DNA of 64,000 nucleotides from Ascoidea asiatica. Lineage: Eukaryota > Ascomycota > Saccharomycetes > Ascoideales > Ascoideaceae. The notes under the pieces are model-generated. The model was not told the DNA's origin, ran no database searches, and was given only the letters and a program-made list of their open reading frames with translations. Shown here piece by piece: positions 8,340 through 18,275 of this stretch (positions are counted from its first letter, which is position 1; every line of letters starts with the position of its first letter). Position numbers and translations under genes: made by a program. Location of the stretch: contig BCKQ01000023.1 of NCBI GenBank assembly GCA_001600695.1, positions 42,346 to 106,345 on the forward strand, in the 5' to 3' direction.

Positions 8340-10139
8340 ATGCCTTGTTGCTCACTTGTCAATAATTCTAATGGATTTTCTTCTAAAAAACCAAGAACTA
8401 TGCTTGAAGATCCTTCAGTAAAATATAAATCTTTTAAACCAATCAATTTTCCAAATAGAAAATGGCCAAATAAAATTATTTCAAAACCTCCAAGATGGTT
8501 ATCAACTGATTTAAGAGATGGTAATCAATCATTACCTGATCCAATGACTGTTGAAGAAAAAAAAGAATATTTTCATAAATTAATTGAAATTGGATTTAAA
8601 GAAATTGAAGTTTCATTTCCATCTGCTTCTCAAACTGATTTTGATTTTACAAGATATGCTGTTGAAAATTGTCCAGATGATGTAACTTTACAAGTTTTAA
8701 CTCAATCAAGAGAACATTTAATTAGAAGAACTGTTGAATCTTTAACAGGTGCAAAAAATGCAATTTTACATATATATTTAGCAACTTCAGAATTATTTAG
8801 AAATGTTGTATTTAATATGACTGAAGATCAAGCTATAGAAAAAGCAAAAGAAGCTGTAGCTCTTGTAAAATCATTAACAAAAGATGATCCAAAACAATCT
8901 TCAACAAATTGGACTTTAGAATTTTCTCCAGAAACTTTTAGTGATACTCGTGTTGAATATTCTGTTAAAATTTGTGAAGAAGTCAAAAAAATTTGGCAAC
9001 CAACTGAAGAAAATCCAATTATTTTTAATTTACCTGCAACTGTTGAAATGTCAACTCCAAATGTTTATGCTGATCAAATTGAATATTTCTCAACTCATAT
9101 ATCTGAACGTGAAAAAGTTTCTATATCTTTACATTGTCATAATGATCGTGGTTGTGCTGTAGCTGCTTCTGAATTAGGTCAACTTGCAGGTGCTGATAGA
9201 GTTGAAGGTTGCGTATTTGGTAATGGTGAAAGAACTGGTAATGTTGATATTGTTACTTTAGCTTTAAATTTATATACTCAAGGTATTAATCCAAAATTAG
9301 ATTTTTCAGATATGAAATCAATTATTGATGTTGTTGAAAGATGTAATAAAATCCCAATTCCACAAAGAGCTCCTTATGGTGGTGAATTAGTTGTTTGTGC
9401 TTTTAGTGGTAGTCATCAAGATGCAATTAAAAAAGGTTTTTCATCTCAAGAAAAAAGATGGAATTCTACTTCAAAAACTAATTCAAATAAATTTTGGTCT
9501 ATTCCTTATTTACCTTTAGATCCAAAAGATATTGGTAGAGATTATGAAGCTGTGATTAGAGTTAATTCTCAATCTGGTAAAGGTGGTGCAGCTTGGGTCA
9601 TTTTAAAAAAATTAGGATTAGATTTACCAAGACCTTTACAAATTGTTTTTTCAACTTTAGTTCAAAATGAAGCTGATTCTTTTGGTAGAGAATTGAAAGC
9701 AAGTGAAATTGTTCAATTATTTAGTAAAGAATATTATATTGATAAAATTCATAAATCTGTTTCAATTGAAGATTTTTCAATTGCTAAAGGAAACAAAGAA
9801 GAAAGACAATTAGAAGCTGAATTAATAATTCAATCTCAAACTGTTGTAATCAATGGTAAAGGTAATGGTCCAATATCTGCTTTCGTAGATGCCGTATCTA
9901 ATTATTTCGGTTTACATTTAGAAGTTGTTAACTATAATGAACATACTTTAGGTACTGCTGGTAAGAAATCTAAAGCTGCTGCTTTCGTAGAATTAAGTTT
10001 TCAAAATAAAGAAAATGAACAAAAGAAAAGATGGGGTGTTGGTATTCATGAAGATGTTTCTTTAGCTTCAATGTTAGCAATAACGTCTGTTTTAAACTCT
10101 TTAGTTGATAGCAGTGAAATAATTTTAAAAAAACATTAA
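8340..10139 (+). CDS. LEU4: 2-isopropylmalate synthase (alpha-IPM synthase)
   Basis: The 599-residue enzyme makes the first committed step of leucine synthesis: condensation of 2-oxoisovalerate with acetyl-CoA to 2-isopropylmalate. The HMGL-like TIM barrel carries DLRDGNQ (57-63; metal and substrate binding), HCHND (265-269; metal-binding His pair) and GNGERTGN (294-301). The LeuA regulatory domain (about 450-595) supplies leucine feedback, with GNGPISAFVDAV recognisable. The length agrees with yeast Leu4 (about 619). The second Met at 21 (MLEDPSVKYKSFKP) matches the usual start of the conserved region. The first 20 residues therefore form an optional leader, as in the yeast long (mitochondrial) and short (cytosolic) forms. 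A Gcn4 site upstream fits general amino-acid control. There is no paralogue in the window. Confidence 0.96.
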   Translation: MPCCSLVNNSNGFSSKKPRTMLEDPSVKYKSFKPINFPNRKWPNKIISKPPRWLSTDLRDGNQSLPDPMTVEEKKEYFHKLIEIGFKEIEVSFPSASQTDFDFTRYAVENCPDDVTLQVLTQSREHLIRRTVESLTGAKNAILHIYLATSELFRNVVFNMTEDQAIEKAKEAVALVKSLTKDDPKQSSTNWTLEFSPETFSDTRVEYSVKICEEVKKIWQPTEENPIIFNLPATVEMSTPNVYADQIEYFSTHISEREKVSISLHCHNDRGCAVAASELGQLAGADRVEGCVFGNGERTGNVDIVTLALNLYTQGINPKLDFSDMKSIIDVVERCNKIPIPQRAPYGGELVVCAFSGSHQDAIKKGFSSQEKRWNSTSKTNSNKFWSIPYLPLDPKDIGRDYEAVIRVNSQSGKGGAAWVILKKLGLDLPRPLQIVFSTLVQNEADSFGRELKASEIVQLFSKEYYIDKIHKSVSIEDFSIAKGNKEERQLEAELIIQSQTVVINGKGNGPISAFVDAVSNYFGLHLEVVNYNEHTLGTAGKKSKAAAFVELSFQNKENEQKKRWGVGIHEDVSLASMLAITSVLNSLVDSSEIILKKH

Positions 10140-10385
10140 GCAAAAAAGAAAACTTTTAGGCTAAATAAAATGTTTAAACTTCAATGATTATTGGTGTATA
10201 TATTTAAACTAAACAATTTCTTTCTTTTTCATTTTTACTTTCAGTTGTACATTCCAATTGTACTTTCTCTTATTTATTTCTCTATTCTACTTTATATATT
10301 GGTCCAAATTAAAAAAAAAAAAATAAATTCAAAAAAGAGAAAAAAAAATGTTTCAAATTATAATTCTAAAAAGCTTTAAATAAAT

Positions 10386-11870
10386 TTAATCTTTCATACG
10401 TTCCCACACCTGGATATAAGATTCCCTTAAAAATAAAAATTCTTTTTCAACTTTTTTAACTTCAAGATTACTTATCTCATACCAATCATCCGTTACTCTA
10501 TCTAATAGTTGAATTTTCCAAATATATTTATCTTGGTTGAAATTTTTTTCATAATTTTCTGTTTTATCTTCAAGAAAAATATTAGATATTAATTTATAAT
10601 TTAAAGAATTTTCTAGTTTAAGTTTTTTACTTGATTTTGAATTTGATTTTGATTTTGATTCAATGTATGGATATAAATTCAAATTCGTTAATGGAAAATT
10701 AACAACAGTTGGATTTCTTTCAGAACCATTTATACCTTTTATTGATTTATTTGAATCAAATCTATTAAAATGTATTATTAAATAGTCTTTTAATTTTTTG
10801 ATTTTGTAAGATTTATTTTCTCCCAATAATTCTTTAATAGTAATACCATTGAATTTATTTAATAAAGTATAAATTGAAACTTGAGGAATTTCATTAATTG
10901 AACTACCATCCTTGAATAAAGGAATATTTGGTAAATCTAAAGATAAAAGCCAAAATTTAGTAATATTTTGTTTAAAATTATTAGTCTTTTCAAAGACTAA
11001 AGTACCATTTTGTGAATTTTTTTGAATATTTATTTCCTCTGAATTGATTAAAATTTTACCTTGAAAAGTATCCGTAAATATTGTTTGATTTCTTTTTTGA
11101 TGTACTTTATCTGAATGACGATTATCATGTTCATAATGATTAATTTTAACAATTCCATCATTTAAATTATTTAGTAAAAAAATCAAAAAAAGTTTTGGAT
11201 CATTTTTATTATCAAGATTAAATTTTCTTTTTGAAAGTAAACTAATATATTGTAAAAATTCATGAGGAGAAATATGTGGTTTAAATAATTTTGAAGACCA
11301 ATGTTTTCTAATTAATAAACAAAATTTTTTATTTAATTCATTTTTATCTATAATACCAAAATTATTTGAATTCAAATAATAATTTCTTAAAGAAGGAATA
11401 TGATTTAATAATTGTAATATAACATTTGAATAATCATTTGATTTTATATTATTTAAACCAATATAACCAATTCTATAAATTTTATGATTTAAATCATATG
11501 AAAATAAATTATCTGAATTTGAATTACTATTTCTATCAAAATTATTAATTTGATTAATAGTAAAAGTTGGATTTATTAAATATTTTATATCACTTACACT
11601 TTCAAGTAAAGAAGTATCAATAACTTCAACATTCTCGGGAAGTATATAAATTTTTAGATTATTAATATTGATAAAAATATGATGATTTGAATTTATAGAG
11701 TGAAAATAAGCATTTGATTTATTATTTCTTCCTTGAAAATATTTCCCACAAACTAAACATGAATAAACATTTATATCAGATAATGAAACTGAACATATTT
11801 TTTCAAAATCAAAATCTAAACTTGCTCTATCAATTGAGTCTATATAAAAACTATGGTCTAAAGTAACCAT
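10386..11870 (-). CDS. SAD1: SAD1/USP39-type tri-snRNP assembly factor (inactive USP fold)
   Basis: The protein has 494 residues from the ATG at 11870. A longer frame to 12023 adds 51 residues of Phe/Ile-rich sequence that look like translated leader, so I reject that start. Sad1 (USP39 family) is needed to assemble U4/U6 into the U4/U6.U5 tri-snRNP. The zinc-finger UBP domain is at residues 8-75, with Cys26, Cys38, Cys41, His57 and His63/64. The USP-like domain begins near 135 with GYIGLNNIKSNDYSNVILQLL. Where an active USP has GNTCYMN, this one has Asp146 in place of the catalytic Cys, as in other Sad1 proteins, so it is not a deubiquitinase. The C-terminal block LRESYIQVWERM matches the family end. 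Ser-Asn and Ser-Lys repeats mark loops. Confidence 0.88.
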   Translation of the reverse strand: MVTLDHSFYIDSIDRASLDFDFEKICSVSLSDINVYSCLVCGKYFQGRNNKSNAYFHSINSNHHIFININNLKIYILPENVEVIDTSLLESVSDIKYLINPTFTINQINNFDRNSNSNSDNLFSYDLNHKIYRIGYIGLNNIKSNDYSNVILQLLNHIPSLRNYYLNSNNFGIIDKNELNKKFCLLIRKHWSSKLFKPHISPHEFLQYISLLSKRKFNLDNKNDPKLFLIFLLNNLNDGIVKINHYEHDNRHSDKVHQKRNQTIFTDTFQGKILINSEEINIQKNSQNGTLVFEKTNNFKQNITKFWLLSLDLPNIPLFKDGSSINEIPQVSIYTLLNKFNGITIKELLGENKSYKIKKLKDYLIIHFNRFDSNKSIKGINGSERNPTVVNFPLTNLNLYPYIESKSKSNSKSSKKLKLENSLNYKLISNIFLEDKTENYEKNFNQDKYIWKIQLLDRVTDDWYEISNLEVKKVEKEFLFLRESYIQVWERMKD

Positions 11871-12470
11871 TTCTTTTGATAAGAAAGAATAGTAAACTAT
11901 CAATGAACAATAGAAGATGAATATTAAGATGAAGATAAAGATGAGGATTAGGAAGATGATTATGAAGATAAAAAAGAAAAAGTAGAACCTAATCCGAATA
12001 AATGTGATGAACTCATTTATCAATTAGAGAATATAAGTTATAACTTATACCTTTTCTTCTAGCATCAAATCTATCAAAAATAGACCTTTTTCCAGCTTTC
12101 GTGATAAAAATATTGATTCTCTCGAGTTTTTTTACCAATTTCCTCTCCCTCACCAAATGTTTGTTCTCTTTCTCACGGGAAAGTCACCAGGAATAAAGAA
12201 GCGGGAAGACGCAGAAGAACACAGCGCATAAATGGCAACACAAAACTCTGAATTGCGCCCAAAATAAAAACGCACGCAAAATGCAAACTTTACGCAAAAC
12301 GGGTCGGGGCTTGTAACCCTGGCATTCATGGGACCGCTTTATTGGGTGTGCTTCTCGATTTAGAAATTGAATGGAAAATGCTAAAAATGTATATTAAAAC
12401 AAGAAATTATAAACAAAGACAAATAAAGATAAACAAGGGCATTGGTTTCACTTCTAATGCAAATATATTA
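11871..12470. promoter_or_regulatory. SAD1 upstream region with short GC island
   Basis: The first 150 bp upstream of the SAD1 ATG are purine-rich on the plus strand, that is, pyrimidine-rich in the sense direction, like other leaders here. A GC-rich patch follows at about 12150-12360. The far end meets the 3' end of the Ecm3-like gene. Confidence 0.4.
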
Positions 12471-14042
12471 TTAATACTCATACAAAACCTTTAGGGTGTA
12501 TGTTGCAATAAAGGGTATGCTGAAGAATATTATAGGATACTCAATCAAAAGACAAGATGCTAAACAAGCCATCTGAGCATTATTTCTTTCTTCACTTTCT
12601 TTTAGGATCTCAGAGTTATAAGAGTTACTATTGTCATTGATAGTTTCATTGCTTTTATTATCATGAGTGTCTTTACTATCTGAAAGAGTTTTAATTATAG
12701 ATGATTCACTTGGGGTAGATTGGATTCCTTTATTTTCAATAGTATCTGAATCTGAATCTGAACCAATATCAAAACTAGAATCAGAATCAGAATCAGAATT
12801 GGAGTTAGACTTGGAATTAGACTTGGAATTTGAAATAAAATTACTTAATTTTTCTTTATAAATATATGAAAAAAGCGATGTCATATACACTTGAGCTGTA
12901 AAACTAGGTAATCCAAATGTTAGTATAATCACAAATCCTAAAATTTTTTTATCATTATTAAAACTTATCCAATTCAATTCATTTAATTTTTTCACCCAAA
13001 TTATTCCAATTATTGGCATTATTATTATTTTAATTATAGCCATAGTTATAATACTTATCCATAGAAATTTATTTTCAATAGATAACTTAGATTTTCCTAA
13101 AGTACCACCTAATAGAAGTAATCCAATTGGAACTTGAGCTGATCCAATATATGAAGTAAAATCCATTATAAAGTTTAATGGAGGATTTTCATCTGGTGCC
13201 GTTTTTATAAATACTGAGGAACTATCATATATAAATAAAGATCTTAACCATGGAACAAAAGCAATAATTATTGAAACTATTAAGGTAAATGAAACTGGAT
13301 GAAAGAAAGTTTCAATAAAAGTATTTATTATTGATTTAATTATCAGAAGTAATTTTGTTATAATATTTATTTTTGCTTTCTCTTTCAAATTTGTTGATTT
13401 ATCTTTCATCAAAGATTCTAAATCATTTTCATCCTCATTGTTATCATTAATGTTGCTATTATTCTCAAGTGAGTTAATTGAAATTTTCAAACATTTTTTA
13501 AAATCGTATTCAATTAATTTATAACCTCCAAAATTAAAAAATAAAAATGTTACAATAGCCATAAATATACATATATATGCAATTCCTTTTTCACCTTCAT
13601 TTTCATTAAATAAAATATATTCATTTTTATAATTTGATTTATCTAAAGTTTGAATATATGCAATTGGTATATCACTTACACTTTGAAAAGTACAAACAGC
13701 TAAAAACCCACCAAAGAATTCTTTTGGAAATTTCTTTCTATTAATTTGTAATATTATAAAACCATAAATAAAACTTGAGAAATATAAAATTACTGAAGAT
13801 AATAAAATAACTAAAATTTCTTTAATATCTTTAATAGATAAATTTGTTATAATTTTATTGAATATTAAACAGGGTAATAATATTATTAATAAAATTTTTG
13901 ATAATTTGGCAGTTGTTAAATCATCCAAAATTTTCTTTTTTCGCAATATAAAACCTGCTATAATAATCAAATATATTTTTATTATTGGTTTAACTGCGAA
14001 CCATATCATTCTTCCTACAGCTATTTTATCAGATGAAGACAT
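12471..14042 (-). CDS. Auxin-efflux-carrier family membrane protein (Ecm3-like)
   Basis: The protein has 523 residues and a membrane-transport (AEC, PF03547-type) layout. About five hydrophobic segments occupy residues 15-185, a hydrophilic linker spans about 187-225, and a second set follows. FGGFLAVCTFQSVSDIPIAYIQTL contains the Asn/Ser-Asp-Leu/Ile-Pro motif seen in fungal Ecm3/YNL095C-type proteins, and PLNFIMDFTSYIGSAQVPIGLLLLGGTLG is the usual C-half motif. A cytosolic loop near residues 395-485 carries repeated Ser-Asn, Ser-Asp and Ser-Lys pairs. Yeast members are of poorly known function, with ER or plasma-membrane location suggested. The substrate cannot be deduced. tRNA-Phe lies upstream of its start. 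Confidence 0.8.
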   Translation of the reverse strand: MSSSDKIAVGRMIWFAVKPIIKIYLIIIAGFILRKKKILDDLTTAKLSKILLIILLPCLIFNKIITNLSIKDIKEILVILLSSVILYFSSFIYGFIILQINRKKFPKEFFGGFLAVCTFQSVSDIPIAYIQTLDKSNYKNEYILFNENEGEKGIAYICIFMAIVTFLFFNFGGYKLIEYDFKKCLKISINSLENNSNINDNNEDENDLESLMKDKSTNLKEKAKINIITKLLLIIKSIINTFIETFFHPVSFTLIVSIIIAFVPWLRSLFIYDSSSVFIKTAPDENPPLNFIMDFTSYIGSAQVPIGLLLLGGTLGKSKLSIENKFLWISIITMAIIKIIIMPIIGIIWVKKLNELNWISFNNDKKILGFVIILTFGLPSFTAQVYMTSLFSYIYKEKLSNFISNSKSNSKSNSNSDSDSDSSFDIGSDSDSDTIENKGIQSTPSESSIIKTLSDSKDTHDNKSNETINDNSNSYNSEILKESEERNNAQMACLASCLLIEYPIIFFSIPFIATYTLKVLYEY

Positions 14043-14632
14043 TGCAAGGCTTTACAGTTTTTGATATATTACAAAATCAAAAGAAATAATTGTTAATTTA
14101 CAAAAAAGAAACGAAATATGAAGTATTGTTTTCAGAAAAAAAAAAAAGTAAAAAAATATATAAAAAAAGGACAAGATATATAGTCTGTTTTATAATCATT
14201 TATACACTTTGAAAATCTTTGAAAAATGACAAAAAACAATAAAAAAAACACAGATATCTTTTTCTACCATTGTTGAACAGCAAAACTTATATCTCATCAC
14301 GAATCAATGAGTAAAATCAATTTAATAATGCTCTAAACCAACATTTATCATAGCTTCTGGAGCTAAATGAGGCAAAAAAACTTGTAAAACTGCTCTAAAC
14401 CCAAAACACCGAAAAAAGCACATACATTTGAAGATCTAAATGAAAATAAATACGGTAATAGTCGGTAATTTAAGGTTATGCAAGCAATAAGCCGGGATTT
14501 AAACAATTGAAAGAATAACCACAAAAGACGGTAATTGCCGTCAAAAGCCGTAAGAGTAAACAGAGACCAACAGCGTGGGTCCTGAATGTGGTATGTGTTT
14601 TGAATTCTTGAAAAAACACCTTTGTGCTGTTT

Positions 14633-14674
<42 letters not shown>

Positions 14675-15119
14675 TGTGTTCGATCCACAGAAACAGCAAT
14701 TTGGCATTGTTTCTTTATTATGATTCTCTTTGGGTAGTGTATTGTTAGTTAAGCTTTTTTTTGTCTTTTTGTTCTGTAATTTTTTTTTTACTGTTAAACA
14801 TAGTTTCGTTTTTTCGCTTTTTCGTTTTATTTTTAACTTACTTTTGAATTTATCATTCTTAATATATTTTTTTGCTTATTGTTCTACGTACTTTTCATAA
14901 CAAATTTTGGTCTGGTTGTATTTTATTCACTTGAATATAATATTGTATTCCAGGAGCTAATTCGCTTTATATTTCTTGAATATAGGCTAGTAAACTGATT
15001 ACATTTCGAACTACAGAAGTCTTTCATAAATGCCAAAAGTTTATATTATAAAAACAAAGTCTATACTATTAAATTAAATGAGTGAATATATCGCTTATGA
15101 AACTGTTGAAGAAACCTAT
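14043..15119. promoter_or_regulatory. Ecm3-like gene upstream region containing tRNA-Phe
   Basis: This region is AT-rich apart from a moderately GC-rich patch at about 14390-14700 that includes the tRNA. T-runs downstream of the tRNA (from 14755) can end Pol III transcription. No other gene is seen. Confidence 0.4.
14626..14698 (+). tRNA. tRNA-Phe (GAA)
   Basis: This is a 73-nt cloverleaf without an intron. The acceptor arm GCTGTTT pairs with AAACAGC and has discriminator A. The D-arm is AGCTCAGTTGGGAGAGC. The anticodon stem-loop CAGACTGAAGATCTG has GAA at its centre. The T-arm is CTGTGTTCGATCCACAG, containing the B box. It is nearly identical to the yeast tRNA-Phe consensus. A T-rich tract follows. 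Confidence 0.96.
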
Positions 15120-18100
15120 CTAAGTTATTATAAGTGATTCAAAAGAAGAAGTAACTAAACTACTTTTTAATTGTGCCATCATTATATTTTTATTATCAAA
15201 ATCATAAACCAAATAAATATATTTTAAAATATTATATCCAAGAACCATTTGATCATTACTTTCACTTTTCAAAATTTGATTTTTATAAAGACAATTCATT
15301 GGAGCATGCTCAATAACAGTTTCCAAATAATCTTTAAACGGAACTAAAATTTCAACATCGTTATCAAATGTAAATTTGAAATAATCATTAATATATGCCA
15401 ATCCACATTCAATAGATATAGTATCACTTGCTGATAACGATTCTAATGTTTCTCCTCCTTGAATATCTTCTGCAAATAAATAGTTTATAAGAAATTTATC
15501 ATAAATAAATTCTGGTAAAATTAATTCATGATTATTGAATCCTAAATCTAAATTAACTGAAAGATCATTTGAACTAACTTCATCTTCATTAAGTAAATTT
15601 ATTGAAATATTAAAGAAATTTTCATTTGCATCTTGATATGCATGAATAAAGTCAATATTTGTTATATTGATAAATAAACCTTCAAATATACCTTTTCTAT
15701 ATCTTGAATCACTCAATTCTTTTATTTCAAATGGAATTGTTTTCAATGTTCCTTCATATTTATCATGATCAATACCTCCGAATATTATTGTACCATTGAA
15801 AGCATCTCCATTTTCTGAATAATCATATATACTAAAAAATTTTCCATTAATAAGATTCTGATTAACTAATCTATCCATAAATGTTTCATATTCAACATCT
15901 TTATAATTAATCTTTGATGCAACACTTAATAATGGATTTAATCCTAAAATATTAGTTTGAAAAGTTGGATAATTATCACAATAAACAAAAGATAAATCAT
16001 TTATAATAAAATCATTACCAAATGACATAAAATCATCCGTCTTATAGGATGAAGTATAATATGAGTAATTAGTACCTGCATTAGTTAAATTTCCAAATCC
16101 ACTTTTAGAATTTTCAAAATTATAAAATACATCAAAAACTTTTGAAGTTTGATTAAATCTTGAACTTAATATTGAATCTGCAAACTCTGTATTTAAAGAC
16201 ATTTCAACTTCTTGTTTTGGATATCCAACAGTGAAATTAATATGATATCCTGGATAATCAAATGTTGAATTTTTAACAAAATATGGTATTTTAATATAAT
16301 TTGTAGAATTTAAGCTTGAAGTTGTATTTGTATCTAACTCAACTTTATTTGATGTTGATGTTGAAGTTTTTAAAGTATTGTTATTTTGAAATAAATCATT
16401 TAATTCATTTGGATTTTTATATAAATTTTGATAGTCAATTGTTGGTAATGCCGTTGGATTTTCTGTTTGAACTGCTTCAATTGAGCTCAAAAAACTATTT
16501 AATTCATTTTCTCTTGTAAATGTACTTGTAACAACTTCAAGATAAAATGATTCAGTTGTTGTCATTGTAGTTGTTTGGTTTAAAGAATTGGTTGTGGTTG
16601 AATTTACTAGATAATTATCACTAAGATGAGTGATTGTAAAAGAGGATGAATAATAAAAATAAGAATCACTATAATTTGGAGCTTTTGTTGTCATTGTTTT
16701 AGTCCCTGACATTATTATACCATCTTTATTAGCAGTGAGAATATTTTGAACAGAATTTTCATCATCTTCATCTTCGTCTTCAATATCACTAGTTTCACCT
16801 GCCAAAAAATCATCGGAATCATAATCATATGTTGATCTTGCTAATGAAACAGTTTGATCCTCATAATCAACTGAAACGTATAAATACTTTAAAAAAGAAT
16901 AACCTAGCGTTATTTCTGTTCCTATTGAATTTTCAATAAATGATAAAGGTGAGAGATAATATAGTGCATCGGTAATATTATAAAATTCTAGTGTATATAA
17001 TTCAGTAGCTGGTATTGATAAAATATATCCAGTAAAATTGAAATTAAAATTCAAAGTATTGAAATATTTCTGAGCTTTTGAAACTGAACTAAATTTAGTT
17101 AAAGTAAATTCACTATTAACCCAATCAGTAATTGCTGAAAAAACAGCTGAAGGAAAATAAGAACTAGTTGAAGAATATTCACCACCTAAAACATTAAATG
17201 ATACAGAATATAATTGAGGTAATAAATTTGTTTGATTTACATTTGAAATAGTGGTATTACTTGCAGTAGTAGATGTTACATTTTTTTCAGAAAAGTATAT
17301 TTGATTTAAAGTAATTGAAACCGAATCATTGGAAATTAAAGGAACAGTAGTTAAAGAAGTATCATTAAACATTGATTGATCTATTGCACCAAATAATAAA
17401 GGACATTCATTCACGGTATTATTTCTTAAATTGAAAGATAAAATTTTTTTATTGATGGTATTATTGTTTATTAGAGCATCATAAATTGTTGTTGTATTAT
17501 AATTAAAACCCAAAGATGAATTTGATGTTGATTTATCAAAACCTAATAAACCAAAACTTCCCGGACCACAAGTTGAATAATATATTGAACAAAAAGGTAC
17601 GTTATTTAAAGTTTCCACTCTATTTCCAATATAATATTCCTGATCATCTTCAATTACTTCATAGAAAAAATTATTAAATGTCATTGTATCATTTATCATT
17701 AGAACACCAATTGAAGAACAAGAAGAACCAAGACATAAATCATCAGATTTTACAATATTGGAAAGATTTGCAGGTAAATAAGTACCATAATCAGTTGAAT
17801 TTCCAAAAGATTCCAGAGCAGTAATATTTTCTAATTCAAGTGATATATTTGGATTAAAAATAGTATCTCCAAAACCAGGAATCAAAGGAGATTGTAAATT
17901 TATGGTTGATTCCTGAAAATCTAAAGCTAGAATTATACCATTGATTATAGTTAGAAAAGTTTCACTTTCCAAATAATAATTTAGTAGAAAATATCCATTT
18001 GTGTTTGAAGTTTCTGTTGTTTCAACTATAAGTACTGTTGAATTCGAGCTTGAGCTTGAGTTTGAGCTTGAGCTAGAACTAGAACTAGAGCTAGAATGTG

Positions 18101-18275
18101 AAGCTGATTTTGAAGCTGATTTTGAAGCTGATTTTGAAGCTGATTTTGAAGCTGATTTTGAAGCTGATTTCGAAGCTGATTTTGAAGCTGATTTCGAAGT
18201 TGAATCAGATGCTGAATTGCAAACAGATATTATAAAAAATATTAGTAAAAAAGACAAGGATTTAGTGATAATCAT
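15120..18275 (-). CDS. Double-domain yapsin-like secreted protein lacking protease active-site signatures
   Basis: The protein has 1051 residues. A signal peptide (MIITKSLSFLLIFFIISVCNS) leads into eight exact or near-exact 12-bp units coding Ser-Ala-Ser-Lys repeats, then poly-Ser. Two pepsin-like domains follow. Domain 1 is at about 92-490, ending GYSFLKYLYVSVDYEDQTVSLA. Domain 2 is at about 690-1035, with the clear yapsin block GTIIFGGIDHDKYEGTL and the end LGYNILKYIYLVYDFDNKN. The two catalytic DTGS/DSGT signatures are not intact: domain 1 reads LDFQES, domain 2 reads LNTEFA, and the domain 2 C-lobe reads LDLGFN. An acidic patch (EDEDEDDE) and a Thr/Ser-rich linker join the domains. That linker resembles the C-terminal stalk of the neighbouring single-domain paralogue. 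No GPI signal is obvious. It is probably a cell-wall or secreted pseudoprotease; its function is unknown. Confidence 0.8.
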   Translation of the reverse strand: MIITKSLSFLLIFFIISVCNSASDSTSKSASKSASKSASKSASKSASKSASKSASKSASHSSSSSSSSSSSNSSSSSNSTVLIVETTETSNTNGYFLLNYYLESETFLTIINGIILALDFQESTINLQSPLIPGFGDTIFNPNISLELENITALESFGNSTDYGTYLPANLSNIVKSDDLCLGSSCSSIGVLMINDTMTFNNFFYEVIEDDQEYYIGNRVETLNNVPFCSIYYSTCGPGSFGLLGFDKSTSNSSLGFNYNTTTIYDALINNNTINKKILSFNLRNNTVNECPLLFGAIDQSMFNDTSLTTVPLISNDSVSITLNQIYFSEKNVTSTTASNTTISNVNQTNLLPQLYSVSFNVLGGEYSSTSSYFPSAVFSAITDWVNSEFTLTKFSSVSKAQKYFNTLNFNFNFTGYILSIPATELYTLEFYNITDALYYLSPLSFIENSIGTEITLGYSFLKYLYVSVDYEDQTVSLARSTYDYDSDDFLAGETSDIEDEDEDDENSVQNILTANKDGIIMSGTKTMTTKAPNYSDSYFYYSSSFTITHLSDNYLVNSTTTNSLNQTTTMTTTESFYLEVVTSTFTRENELNSFLSSIEAVQTENPTALPTIDYQNLYKNPNELNDLFQNNNTLKTSTSTSNKVELDTNTTSSLNSTNYIKIPYFVKNSTFDYPGYHINFTVGYPKQEVEMSLNTEFADSILSSRFNQTSKVFDVFYNFENSKSGFGNLTNAGTNYSYYTSSYKTDDFMSFGNDFIINDLSFVYCDNYPTFQTNILGLNPLLSVASKINYKDVEYETFMDRLVNQNLINGKFFSIYDYSENGDAFNGTIIFGGIDHDKYEGTLKTIPFEIKELSDSRYRKGIFEGLFINITNIDFIHAYQDANENFFNISINLLNEDEVSSNDLSVNLDLGFNNHELILPEFIYDKFLINYLFAEDIQGGETLESLSASDTISIECGLAYINDYFKFTFDNDVEILVPFKDYLETVIEHAPMNCLYKNQILKSESNDQMVLGYNILKYIYLVYDFDNKNIMMAQLKSSLVTSSFESLIIT
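18100..18195 (-). repeat. Eight tandem 12-bp units coding Ser-Ala-Ser-Lys
   Basis: Units of GAAGCTGATTTT (plus strand), two of them ending in C, are repeated eight times in frame within the N-terminus of the double-domain yapsin-like gene. The near-identity at the DNA level points to recent slippage expansion. Confidence 0.9.

Noticed and set aside
11871-12023. 51-residue N-terminal extension of SAD1
   Set aside because: Phe/Ile-only translation of a T-rich leader; the conserved protein starts at the ATG on 11870.
14363-14707. Minus-strand 114-residue frame
   Set aside because: Lies antisense over the tRNA-Phe gene; chance frame.
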